Positions 1-6,429 of a stretch of 7,930 nt of DNA are shown here, in pieces (the stretch's first letter is position 1; every line of letters starts with the position of its first letter). The translations under genes were made by a program, and so were the position numbers. The notes below the pieces were generated by a model. That model was given only the letters and a program-made list of their open reading frames with translations, was not told the origin of the DNA and did not search any database. The stretch comes from PNMQ01 sp964478775 (GTDB lineage: Bacteria > Pseudomonadota > Alphaproteobacteria > Paracaedibacterales > CAIOTO01), in contig CAYZJC010000043.1 in assembly GCA_964478775.1 (NCBI GenBank), positions 1 through 7,930 on the forward strand, written 5' to 3'.

Positions 1-1042
1 GAGGCACTGGTATCGCCTGTTGATCTGTAGCATCGCCTGAAAGGTTTGAAGACTGTTGTTGATTGTTTGTTTGTGCAATTTCAACAGCTGCTTGCAGGGC
101 ATTTGCTTTCGCGAGTTGATTTTGAGCAGACGCTAAACTTTGCATTAAGGCAACTTGCTGAACAGTGTCTTGTGCTAATTTTTCATTAATTACCAATAAG
201 TCAGTGTCATTTTTTTCAATTATTGTTGTAACCTCAGAAATTTTCGCAGACAAGTCTTGAAGTTCTTTTGTGCTAGCCTCTAGCTGTGTTGGTAAATCAC
301 GAGAAAACTGCGTTGCATAGGCTTGCGCTTTTGCCAACGCAACGGATGCGTCATTAAATTTTTGAATAGCAACCGGCACTTCTTTGTTGAAATTAGCCTG
401 TTCAGACATTTTGCCATTTAATTGTTGTTGCAAACTATTCATTTGGTTAATCAGGTCTTGCGTGGCCGAAGGATTGGCGTAAGGGTTATTGACATGCTCA
501 CCAAGTTCTTCGCTAATCTTCTTAAGCGCTATATTCATGAGTAAAATGTCTGAATCGCACTTTTGCTTTTGATTATTCGCTTCGACCAAAGCCTCTTGAC
601 TTGTTTTAAAAACTGTCTTTGCGGCTTCAATCGCTTGTAGGGCTGATATTTGTGCCTTATATTTTTCTGCTATTTGTTGATTGTTTGCTTGCGCAACTTT
701 AAGCTGTGTTTGAAAATGTTGAAGAGTCTGTTGGTTTTGTGTCTTTAAAAGCTGTAGAGATGTTTGTTCTTCTTGAAAGCTGGCAATTTTTGTATTTAAA
801 GCCGTTATGTTTTTTTGTGTATCTGACATCATTGTCACAATGACTTGGGCTGTTTGGGCAACCACGTGACTTGCGTTGTCATTATCTATTGTTGCAAAAA
901 CATAAGGTACAAGCCCTGTTAAAATAGCAGCTGCACGAAAGCTAAAATACCTTATAGACACGAAAGCTAAACTAACCTTCATGAGCATATCAACAACAGA
1001 CAACAAAGGCCATTTCAAACCTTTTGCATTTAGCATATTCAT
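1..1042 (-). CDS. Partial Gln/Asn-rich coiled-coil protein of unknown function (N-terminal 347 codons)
   Basis: The minus strand is open from an ATG at 1042 to the left edge, so the C-terminus is missing. An in-frame TAG lies a few codons upstream of the ATG. A second ATG follows at 1036 and two more at codons 19 and 21; none has a good ribosome binding site, so the start is uncertain. Residues about 20-50 form a basic, hydrophobic stretch ending in LVPYVFA, which could be a signal peptide or membrane anchor. From about residue 57 to 325 the protein is rich in Gln, Asn, Ala, Lys and Glu with long helix-compatible runs, as expected for a coiled coil. A short break rich in Pro, Asn and Gly (about 181-192) splits two helical blocks. 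I do not recognise the family. By inference it is an exported or membrane-anchored coiled-coil protein facing the periplasm or surface. It is transcribed divergently from the transporter gene. Confidence 0.75.
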   Translation of the reverse strand, partial: MNMLNAKGLKWPLLSVVDMLMKVSLAFVSIRYFSFRAAAILTGLVPYVFATIDNDNASHVVAQTAQVIVTMMSDTQKNITALNTKIASFQEEQTSLQLLKTQNQQTLQHFQTQLKVAQANNQQIAEKYKAQISALQAIEAAKTVFKTSQEALVEANNQKQKCDSDILLMNIALKKISEELGEHVNNPYANPSATQDLINQMNSLQQQLNGKMSEQANFNKEVPVAIQKFNDASVALAKAQAYATQFSRDLPTQLEASTKELQDLSAKISEVTTIIEKNDTDLLVINEKLAQDTVQQVALMQSLASAQNQLAKANALQAAVEIAQTNNQQQSSNLSGDATDQQAIPVP

Positions 1043-1148
1043 ATCAAGCGTGCGATCAAGTATCTAAAAGTAATATAGCTTGCCTCTTATGAGTTAAGCT
1101 ATAGATCATAACTGTAGTATGGCTGATATCTATTAACACATCGTTAAT

Positions 1149-1178
1149 TTGGCTTATCGTATAACAGGGTTTTATGGT
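1149..1178 (+). promoter_or_regulatory. Weak candidate promoter for the transporter gene
   Basis: A TTGGCT box (1149-1154) is followed after 18 bp by TATGGT (1173-1178), each matching four of six sigma70 consensus bases. Transcription would start near 1185, about 30 nt before the ATG at 1216. The match is poor and other pairings in this AT-rich spacer are possible. The same 173-bp spacer (1043-1215) must also hold the promoter of the divergent minus-strand gene, for which I found no clear boxes. Confidence 0.2.
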
Positions 1179-1215
1179 AGAATGCGCAAATCTAACCCCT
1201 AACACTTGAGCCTTT

Positions 1216-1962
1216 ATGATTGATTCTTTCATTCAAACATTCATCTCATCTATGCAAATGATGCCAGCTGAAATCCCCTCTCTACTCACTTTTATGGTGT
1301 GTTGTCTTGCTATATATGGCGCTTGTAAAATGGGCTACGCAGGCCTTTGTACTTATAATGTGGTTGCTATCTTCTTAGGCAACATTCAAGCCTTACAACA
1401 AGGACTTTATCTCACAACGCCAGAGCCTGTTGCCTTAGGTACTATATTATTCGCGACAACATTTTTAGTATGCGATATCATTACCGAAAATTATGGTGCT
1501 GCTTATGCGCGCCGCTGCACCATGCTGTGTTTTGCAAGCCAGCTTTGTATTGTGATGTTAATGGTTTTAAGCCTTGGTCATAAAATGCCACAAACCAAAG
1601 ACCAAACAGATATTCTTAGCTGCCTGACCATTATCTTTGTGCCGCAAATTCGTTTTTTTGCCGCAAGTCTGATTTCATTTTTAGTGAGCCAATTTGCAGA
1701 TATTTCGATTTATCAATATATCAGACGGTTAACAGGTGAAAAACATTTATGGGTTCGCCAAAACGTTTCCACCTTTTTGTCTGGCGTGTTGGACACTGTC
1801 ATTTTTAGCTTACTGGCATGGATTGTCTTTAGCCCAACACCCCTTCCCCTTCGCACAGTGATTATAACCTACATATTATCTGGCCACTTAATGCGCATAC
1901 TCGTTAATTTTGCAGGAACAGCGCTTGTGTATAAGAGCAAACACTGGATTAAGCCACACTAA
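1216..1962 (+). CDS. yhhQ: VUT family (YhhQ-like) queuosine precursor transporter
   Basis: This is a 248-residue integral inner-membrane protein with about six hydrophobic segments (roughly 24-44, 46-66, 73-90, 99-120, 142-165 and 185-206, plus a C-terminal one). The family signature TTFLVCDIITENYG lies at 81-94, where relatives have a TD..NE.YG pattern. Further matches are a SQFADISIYQYIRRLTG segment followed by LWVRQNVST and then GVLDTVIFSLLA. The VUT family (DUF165, E. coli YhhQ) imports queuosine precursors such as preQ0 and preQ1 for tRNA wobble modification; that role is taken from the family. Length is slightly above E. coli YhhQ because of about 20 extra N-terminal residues. The ATG at 1216 has only a weak GAG (1208-1210) as ribosome binding site. 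No queuosine gene lies beside it. The long spacers on both sides suggest it is transcribed alone. Confidence 0.85.
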   Translation: MIDSFIQTFISSMQMMPAEIPSLLTFMVCCLAIYGACKMGYAGLCTYNVVAIFLGNIQALQQGLYLTTPEPVALGTILFATTFLVCDIITENYGAAYARRCTMLCFASQLCIVMLMVLSLGHKMPQTKDQTDILSCLTIIFVPQIRFFAASLISFLVSQFADISIYQYIRRLTGEKHLWVRQNVSTFLSGVLDTVIFSLLAWIVFSPTPLPLRTVIITYILSGHLMRILVNFAGTALVYKSKHWIKPH

Positions 1963-2151
1963 TAGCTTGTCGCTTATCATCTGGTTATACATCATGTCTT
2001 CTCTCCTGAAGTCATACCTACACTGCACGCCATGAAATTTCAAATTGCGACTTTAGATTTTCAAGGTAAAGAGCGTAATCAGCAGATGAGTTGCATATAA
2101 TTTTATTTAATTTATCTTAAAGCCATCTTTTAGATTAAGTTGAAATGTGCG

Positions 2152-2167
2152 TATATTTTAAAATATA
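2152..2167. repeat. 16-bp perfect AT palindrome upstream of mipZ
   Basis: TATATTTTAAAATATA reads the same on both strands, with no mismatch and no spacer. It lies about 70 bp upstream of the candidate mipZ promoter and 113 bp before the mipZ start. It could be an operator half-site pair, part of an UP-like AT element, or chance in very AT-rich DNA. TTGAAA at 2140-2145 followed after 18 bp by TATATA (2164-2169) would make it overlap an alternative promoter. Confidence 0.5.
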
Positions 2168-2220
2168 TACACGTATAATAATTAAGAATTGTCTAAAGAT
2201 TTAACTATGCACTTTTTATA

Positions 2221-2250
2221 TTGCCAATGCCCAACAAAGAACGCTAAAAT
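2221..2250 (+). promoter_or_regulatory. Candidate sigma70-type promoter of mipZ
   Basis: TTGCCA (2221-2226, five of six consensus bases) is followed after 18 bp by TAAAAT (2245-2250, five of six). Transcription would start near 2257 and give a leader of about 23 nt that contains the ribosome binding site. This is a match by eye, without transcript data. Confidence 0.45.
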
Positions 2251-2264
2251 AAAAACACTAAAAA

Positions 2265-2270
2265 AAGGAG
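2265..2270 (+). promoter_or_regulatory. Strong ribosome binding site of mipZ
   Basis: AAGGAG lies 9 nt before the ATG at 2280 and fixes that start. It is the best ribosome binding site in the window. Confidence 0.8.
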
Positions 2271-2279
2271 TTTAAATTC

Positions 2280-3164
2280 ATGAGCGCGCCAGAAAAACCA
2301 TATGTTGTTGTGTTAGGAAATGAAAAAGGCGGTACGGGTAAATCAACAGCGTCAATGCATGTGATTACATATTTGCTACGTCAAGGACATAAAGTTGGTA
2401 CAATTGACGTGGACGCTCGTCAAGGAACACTCACACGGTATGTGGAAAACAGGCGCATAAGGCAACAGGCTACAGGTGAAGACTTACCAATGCCGCACCA
2501 TATTCCCATTTTGAAAAGCAAGGCGAATTCCGTATTTGAAGCTGAAGCAGAAGAAAAAAACAAAATGGAAGAGGCCTTTCACGAATTTCGCAACTACGAC
2601 TTCGTTGTGATTGACACCCCAGGTAGTGATAGTTATTTATCGCGCTTGGCCCATTCACATGCAGATACCCTCATCACCCCCCTTAATGACAGCTTTGTTG
2701 ACCTTGACATGCTCGTGCGTGTGCGCGCAGATGACCTCAATATTATTCGACCCAGCACTTATTCTGAAATGGTGTGGGACCAAAAAAAACAACGGGCCAT
2801 TCGTGATGGAGGTAGCATTGACTGGATTGTGATGCGTAATCGTCTCAGCAGCATTTACTCACGCAACAAAGAAGAAATGGAACGCGTTTTGTCGGCTTTG
2901 TCAAAGCGCATTGGCTTTAGACTGGTGTCAGGGTTTGGTGAGCGCGTAATTTTCAGAGAACTCTTTTTAAATGGCATTACTTTGCTAGACCTTAAAGAAA
3001 CCAATACATCAATCAGCATGTCACATATAGCAGCAAAGCAAGAACTAAAGTCGCTGATAGATGTGATTCAATTACCCACACACGGCATGAAAAAAGCAAG
3101 CAAACCTTTGCTTTTGCGTGCAGTCAACGACCAACACAAAAAGCTATTTAATGTATTTTCATAA
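2280..3164 (+). CDS. mipZ: MipZ, ParA/MinD-type ATPase positioning the division site
   Basis: This 294-residue protein belongs to the ParA/MinD P-loop ATPases. It has a deviant Walker A motif NEKGGTGKST (14-23, signature Lys16 and catalytic Lys21), IDVDARQGT (42-50) for switch I, and Walker B with IDTPGSD (111-117). The segments TPLNDSFVDLD (133-143), PSTYSEMVWDQKKQRA and VMRNRL (184-189) are typical of MipZ and absent from plasmid ParA, so I prefer MipZ over ParA or Soj. In Caulobacter, MipZ binds ParB at the poles, forms a gradient over the nucleoid and inhibits FtsZ polymerisation, which confines the Z-ring to mid-cell; it serves alphaproteobacteria that lack MinCD. That role is inferred by family. 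Caulobacter MipZ is about 277 residues; the extra length here is mainly a Lys-rich C-terminal tail. No parB is adjacent, which is usual for a chromosomal mipZ. Confidence 0.93.
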   Translation: MSAPEKPYVVVLGNEKGGTGKSTASMHVITYLLRQGHKVGTIDVDARQGTLTRYVENRRIRQQATGEDLPMPHHIPILKSKANSVFEAEAEEKNKMEEAFHEFRNYDFVVIDTPGSDSYLSRLAHSHADTLITPLNDSFVDLDMLVRVRADDLNIIRPSTYSEMVWDQKKQRAIRDGGSIDWIVMRNRLSSIYSRNKEEMERVLSALSKRIGFRLVSGFGERVIFRELFLNGITLLDLKETNTSISMSHIAAKQELKSLIDVIQLPTHGMKKASKPLLLRAVNDQHKKLFNVFS

Positions 3165-3190
3165 AAATGCAAATCTTTTAAAATAAACAT

Positions 3191-3219
3191 TCGACAACGC
3201 TTAGCAAGCACGTTATAAA
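3191..3219 (+). promoter_or_regulatory. Candidate sigma70-type promoter of bamE
   Basis: TCGACA (3191-3196, five of six bases of TTGACA) is followed after the optimal 17 bp by TATAAA (3214-3219, five of six). The start point would be near 3226, about 29 nt before the bamE ATG. This is the best promoter match in the window and implies that bamE can be transcribed without mipZ. Confidence 0.55.
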
Positions 3220-3242
3220 TAAAAGAGTATTTTAAAGTCTTT

Positions 3243-3247
3243 AAGGA
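3243..3247 (+). promoter_or_regulatory. Ribosome binding site of bamE
   Basis: AAGGA lies 7 nt before the ATG at 3255 and supports that start codon. Confidence 0.7.
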
Positions 3248-3254
3248 ATTTTCT

Positions 3255-3764
3255 ATGACAACTCACAGGTCACACTTGCAAAATAAAACTTCATGGCACT
3301 GCAAATTCGTTTTCGCCTTGTCACTTGCTATGGCCGGTGCAGCTTGCACACCAATCATTCATAAAGGCGGCTATAACCACGAGAATTTTGATTTCTCACA
3401 AATTATCCCAGGGAAAGATACAACTGATTCCGTAATGGGAAAATTAGGTTCTCCTTCTAGTAAAAATGTGTTTCCAGTAGACCCCAGAAAAGGTGGAAGT
3501 GAGTGGTTTTACATTTCTAAAAAAACGCAGACAACGTCGTTTTTTAAACCAGAAACTTTAGACCAACAAACCATTATCATTGCTTTTGACGCGCAAGATA
3601 AAGTTGTTAGCGTTAAAAAGCTAGTGGGTGAAGCGCAAATTGCAATCAGTAAAGACAAAACGGAAAGCACAGGTTATGAAACAAGTGCTATACGCGATAT
3701 CTTTGGAAACTTTGGTCGCTATAGTGGTAAGAAGAAAACCCCAGGCAGCATTGATGTCGGATAA
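3255..3764 (+). CDS. bamE: Outer membrane assembly lipoprotein BamE (SmpA/OmlA family)
   Basis: This is a 169-residue precursor with a lipoprotein signal: basic N-region (Lys11-Lys17), hydrophobic core FVFALSLAMAGA, and Cys31 as the likely lipidated residue. The -3 position is Gly28 instead of the usual Leu/Val/Ile, so the lipobox is imperfect. After cleavage the mature protein begins CTPIIHKGGY, like other alphaproteobacterial BamE proteins. The SmpA/OmlA core follows: PGKDTTDSVMGKLGSPS (52-68, the usual PG..T..V...LG.PS turn-helix), then EWFYISKK (82-89) and a strand with IAFDAQDKV. BamE is a small periplasm-facing lipoprotein of the BAM complex that helps insert beta-barrel proteins into the outer membrane. 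It is longer than E. coli BamE (113 residues) because of a polar C-terminal tail rich in Lys, Gly and Ser, as is common in alphaproteobacteria. The gene probably stands alone, with its own promoter and a long downstream spacer. Confidence 0.88.
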   Translation: MTTHRSHLQNKTSWHCKFVFALSLAMAGAACTPIIHKGGYNHENFDFSQIIPGKDTTDSVMGKLGSPSSKNVFPVDPRKGGSEWFYISKKTQTTSFFKPETLDQQTIIIAFDAQDKVVSVKKLVGEAQIAISKDKTESTGYETSAIRDIFGNFGRYSGKKKTPGSIDVG

Positions 3765-4247
3765 CAATTAAAACCGTTTCCAAGCCTGACAGGTATAGAC
3801 ATACACATCTCTTCATGACAAGAAAAGCTACCATTTATTAAGCACAAGCGGCTGCAATTGACTGAAACCTTGTTGCTGCTTAGCGCACCTGGATGATTTC
3901 TTCAACTATAGTGTTATGTCTTTTGGTTTTCTATTACAAACACCATAGAGCTTAACAACATATAAAAGTGTTAATGGCATTTGGTTGCTGGAATAAGGGT
4001 TGAGGTTTTGACTATGCTATATGTGAATGACGTAATACTTTACCAGCCTTGCGGATTCGTTTATAGATCTACCCCTTTCTTTTATGAAGTTATTCTGGAA
4101 ATTTCTCGTTTAGTTATCACTTTATTTTTATTCATTACACACATACAAACATACTATTTAAATGACCTTTTCAATAATATATTGTATTTTATAATTCACA
4201 CAACAATGAAGTCAAAAAGGGTACGCTTGGCTTAATTTTTACAAGAA

Positions 4248-4270
4248 TGAAGTTTGTAATATGCACTTCA
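4248..4270. repeat. Inverted repeat in the pdhA upstream region
   Basis: TGAAGT (4248-4253) and ACTTCA (4265-4270) are perfect inverted copies separated by 11 nt. The centre-to-centre distance of 17 bp is wide for an operator but possible; in RNA it would be a weak 6-bp hairpin. It lies about 80 bp upstream of the pdhA start. Confidence 0.4.
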
Positions 4271-4292
4271 AAATTGCCCCCTTTAAAAATGT

Positions 4293-4311
4293 ATGCTAAG
4301 GTTTGTAGCAT
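4293..4311. repeat. Inverted repeat or hairpin just upstream of pdhA
   Basis: ATGCTA (4293-4298) and TAGCAT (4306-4311) form a 6-bp inverted repeat around a 7-nt loop, 39 nt before the pdhA ATG. It lies where an operator or a leader hairpin would be expected. No T-run follows directly, so it does not look like a terminator. I could not find a convincing promoter in this spacer against which to place it. Confidence 0.4.
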
Positions 4312-4350
4312 CCAGACACTTCATTATTAAAAAAATTAAAGTAAATTCAT

Positions 4351-5373
4351 ATGCAATCATCACAGAACAAGACTAAAAAATCTCACGATTCTGATAAGGC
4401 GCACAACCTTTTTACAACTGAACAACTTCATAAAGCTTACCATGACATGCTGCTTATCCGACGTTTTGAAGAAAAAGCAGGACAACTCTATGGTATGGGG
4501 TTAATTGGTGGGTTTTGCCATCTTTATATTGGCCAAGAAGCCGTTGTCGTAGGTCTGCAAGCTGCAACAGAGCCTCAAGACACCGTTATTACAAGTTATC
4601 GTGACCACGGCCATATGTTGGCGTGCAATATGGAAGCGCGTGGTGTTATGGCTGAACTTACAGGCAGAAGCGGTGGTTATTCCAAAGGCAAAGGTGGTTC
4701 TATGCACATGTTTAGCCGTGAAAAGAATTTCTTTGGTGGACATGGTATTGTGGGTGCACAAATTTCTTTAGGAACCGGCATGGCATTCGCACACCGTTAC
4801 CAAAAAGACAATGGTGTATGCTTAGCTTATATGGGTGATGGTGCTGCTAACCAAGGTCAGGTCTATGAGTCATTTAACATGGCTGCACTTTGGAAATTGC
4901 CAGTCGTATATATTATTGAAGACAACGAATATTCTATGGGGACAGCGGTTAAACGTCATGCTGCCTTAAGTGACTTTTCAAAGCGCGGTGAAGCTTATGG
5001 CATTGAAGGACGCACTGTAGATGGTATGGACCTGTTTAAGGTAAGAGAAGCTGCTGAATGGGCATTAGACCATGCCCGTAGTGGTAAGGGCCCTGTTCTT
5101 TTACATATTAAGACATACCGCTATCGCGGCCATTCTATGTCTGACCCTGCAAAATATAGAACGAAAGATGAGGTTGATGGTATCAGATCAACCCAAGACC
5201 CAATTGAACGATTAAAAGCCTACCTGGTAGACAATAAATTGATCACTGAAGACCAGATGACACACATAGAAAAAAAAGTTAAAAGCGTCGTGAATGAGTG
5301 TGCTGAGTTCGCACAAACTTCCCCAGAACCAGATCCGTCGGAATTGTATACCGATGTATTAATCGACGTTTAA
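4351..5373 (+). CDS. pdhA: Pyruvate dehydrogenase E1 component, alpha subunit
   Basis: This 340-residue subunit pairs with PdhB as the alpha2-beta2 E1 that decarboxylates pyruvate with thiamine diphosphate (TPP) and passes the acetyl group to lipoyl-E2. Visible landmarks are RRFEEKAGQLYGMG (37-50), GQEA (61-64), YRDHGH (83-88), GKGGSMHMF (113-121), and the TPP/Mg motif from GDGAANQG (162-169) to IEDN (189-192). The active-site loop YRYRGHSMSDP (256-266) carries His261 and the serine region that is phosphorylated in mitochondria. The sequence looks like the pyruvate enzyme and not the branched-chain one. The ATG at 4351 gives the usual bacterial length with a Lys/Ser-rich N-terminus of about 20 residues before the conserved domain. 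It has no clear Shine-Dalgarno, only an A-rich upstream stretch. It is the first gene of the pdhA-pdhB-pdhC operon. Confidence 0.95.
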   Translation: MQSSQNKTKKSHDSDKAHNLFTTEQLHKAYHDMLLIRRFEEKAGQLYGMGLIGGFCHLYIGQEAVVVGLQAATEPQDTVITSYRDHGHMLACNMEARGVMAELTGRSGGYSKGKGGSMHMFSREKNFFGGHGIVGAQISLGTGMAFAHRYQKDNGVCLAYMGDGAANQGQVYESFNMAALWKLPVVYIIEDNEYSMGTAVKRHAALSDFSKRGEAYGIEGRTVDGMDLFKVREAAEWALDHARSGKGPVLLHIKTYRYRGHSMSDPAKYRTKDEVDGIRSTQDPIERLKAYLVDNKLITEDQMTHIEKKVKSVVNECAEFAQTSPEPDPSELYTDVLIDV

Positions 5374-5389
5374 GACGCAAAGCCAATTT

Positions 5390-5394
5390 GGAGA
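5390..5394 (+). promoter_or_regulatory. Ribosome binding site that decides the pdhB start
   Basis: GGAGA lies 11 nt upstream of the ATG at 5406. An in-frame TTG at 5388 would add six residues, but it overlaps this site and would have no binding site of its own. I therefore choose 5406. The spacing is somewhat long. Confidence 0.6.
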
Positions 5395-5405
5395 ATAATA
5401 AAATC

Positions 5406-6398
5406 ATGTCAACAAAACAACAAACTGTACGTGAAGCTTTACGTGATGCCATGGCAGAGGAAATGCGCCGCGATTCATCTGTCTTTGTGATGGGGGAAGA
5501 AGTTGCTGAATACCAAGGTGCGTACAAAGTCACCCAAGGCCTTTTACAAGAATTTGAAAGTGATCGCGTGATTGACACCCCCATTACGGAACACGGCTTT
5601 GCAGGCCTTGGCGTAGGGGCAGCCTTTTTAGGACTAAAGCCAATTGTAGAATTCATGACCTTTAACTTTTCAATGCAAGCCATTGACCAAATCATCAACT
5701 CTGCTGCGAAAACTTTATACATGTCAGGCGGTCAATTAGGTTGCCCTATCGTGTTTCGTGGCCCGAACGGTGCAGCGTCACGTGTCGGCGCACAACATTC
5801 ACAATGTTTTGCAAGCTGGTATGCCCATTGCCCAGGCCTTAAAGTGGTAAGCCCATATTCTGCTGCAGATGCAAAAGGTTTATTAAAGTCAGCAATTCGT
5901 GACCCTAACCCGGTTATTTTTCTAGAAAATGAATTATTATATGGGCGCACCTTTGACGTGCCAGAGGATGAAGACCTTTTAGTGCCCCTTGGTAAGGCTG
6001 CCGTTCTGCGTGAAGGAACAGATGTCACATTGGTCTCATTTTCAATGGGGGTAGATTATTCCCTAAAAGCTGCGGACCTATTAGCTGAACACGGCATTAG
6101 CGCAGAAGTCATTGACCTTAGAACAATTCGCCCCTTAGATACCGACACCATTGTTGAGTCTGTTAAAAAGACAAACCGTATTGTGACCGTCGAAGAAGGT
6201 TGGCCTTTTGCAGGGATTGGCGCAGAATTGTTTGCTATCATTTGTGAACATGCCTTTGATTACCTAGATGCACAGCCAATTCGTGTGTCAGGTGAAGATG
6301 TCCCACTGCCCTATGCGGCTAATTTAGAAAAGCTGGCATTGCCAAATGCTGGAAAAATTGTAAATGCTGTTTTAACCATTTGCCCATCAAAAAAATAA
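5406..6398 (+). CDS. pdhB: Pyruvate dehydrogenase E1 component, beta subunit
   Basis: This 330-residue subunit completes the E1 heterotetramer and supplies part of the TPP site. It is strikingly like the mitochondrial E1-beta: DTPITEHGFAGLGVGAAFLG (from 57, with the TPP-activating glutamate at 62), EFMTFNFSMQAIDQIINSAA, VFRGPNGA, AQHSQCFASWYAHCPGLKV, VSPYSAADAKGLLKSAIRD and ENELLYG. The C-terminal transketolase domain includes IDLRTIRPLD and VEEGWPFAGIGAEL. Many free-living alphaproteobacteria (for example Caulobacter and rhizobia) have a lipoyl domain fused to the N-terminus of PdhB. Here the protein starts directly with the catalytic domain. The gene lies 32 nt after pdhA and 31 nt before pdhC and is surely co-transcribed. 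The start was moved to the ATG at 5406 because the ribosome binding site overlaps the alternative TTG at 5388. Confidence 0.94.
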   Translation: MSTKQQTVREALRDAMAEEMRRDSSVFVMGEEVAEYQGAYKVTQGLLQEFESDRVIDTPITEHGFAGLGVGAAFLGLKPIVEFMTFNFSMQAIDQIINSAAKTLYMSGGQLGCPIVFRGPNGAASRVGAQHSQCFASWYAHCPGLKVVSPYSAADAKGLLKSAIRDPNPVIFLENELLYGRTFDVPEDEDLLVPLGKAAVLREGTDVTLVSFSMGVDYSLKAADLLAEHGISAEVIDLRTIRPLDTDTIVESVKKTNRIVTVEEGWPFAGIGAELFAIICEHAFDYLDAQPIRVSGEDVPLPYAANLEKLALPNAGKIVNAVLTICPSKK

Positions 6399-6429
6399 AA
6401 GTGAAAAGAAGTATCAGAAAGTAATTGTT

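Larger units (their letters stand above)
1963..2279. other. AT-rich intergenic spacer between transporter gene and mipZ
   Basis: I see no gene in this 317-bp stretch. The only small open frame with an ATG (2032-2100, 22 residues) has no ribosome binding site and no recognisable sequence. The AT content rises sharply from about 2095. There are TATAAT-like hexamers at 2096-2101 and 2174-2179 without a good -35 partner. A perfect 16-bp palindrome sits at 2152-2167, and the likely mipZ promoter lies at 2221-2250. No GC-rich hairpin with a T-run follows the transporter stop codon. Confidence 0.7.
3765..4350. other. Long intergenic spacer upstream of the pdh operon, no convincing gene
   Basis: These 586 bp hold no recognisable gene, tRNA or terminator with a T-run. 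The longest open frame is on the plus strand: an ATG at 4014 with a GAGG 8 nt upstream (4002-4005) would give 73 residues ending at 4235, with one hydrophobic segment. It has no family resemblance and its second half mirrors very AT-rich DNA, so I do not annotate it. The part at 3830-3960 shows short broken frames on both strands, possibly the relic of a decayed gene. The last 110 bp hold two small inverted repeats. Confidence 0.6.

Noticed and set aside
2032..2100. A 22-codon open frame starting with ATG in the spacer before mipZ
   Set aside because: No ribosome binding site, no recognisable sequence, and a length expected by chance.
2280..3164. Reading this gene as a plasmid-type ParA and hence a plasmid or partition locus
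   Set aside because: The segments TPLNDSFVDLD, VMRNRL and IFRELFLNG are typical of MipZ, there is no adjacent parB or parS-like repeat, and the neighbours are chromosomal core genes.
3981..4235. Open frame of 84 codons from a TTG, or 73 codons from the ATG at 4014 preceded by GAGG
   Set aside because: No family resemblance, composition that follows the AT-rich spacer (runs of Tyr, Phe, Ile, Asn, Leu), and no neighbour that suggests a role. The upstream GAGG keeps a real small protein possible, but I cannot support it.
5388..5405. TTG at 5388 as start of pdhB
   Set aside because: It overlaps the only ribosome binding site (5390-5394), and the six extra residues are not expected at the N-terminus of this family. 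The ATG at 5406 fits better.
5279..5722. Minus-strand open frame opposite the pdhA-pdhB junction
   Set aside because: It runs across two well-supported plus-strand genes and has no recognisable domain.
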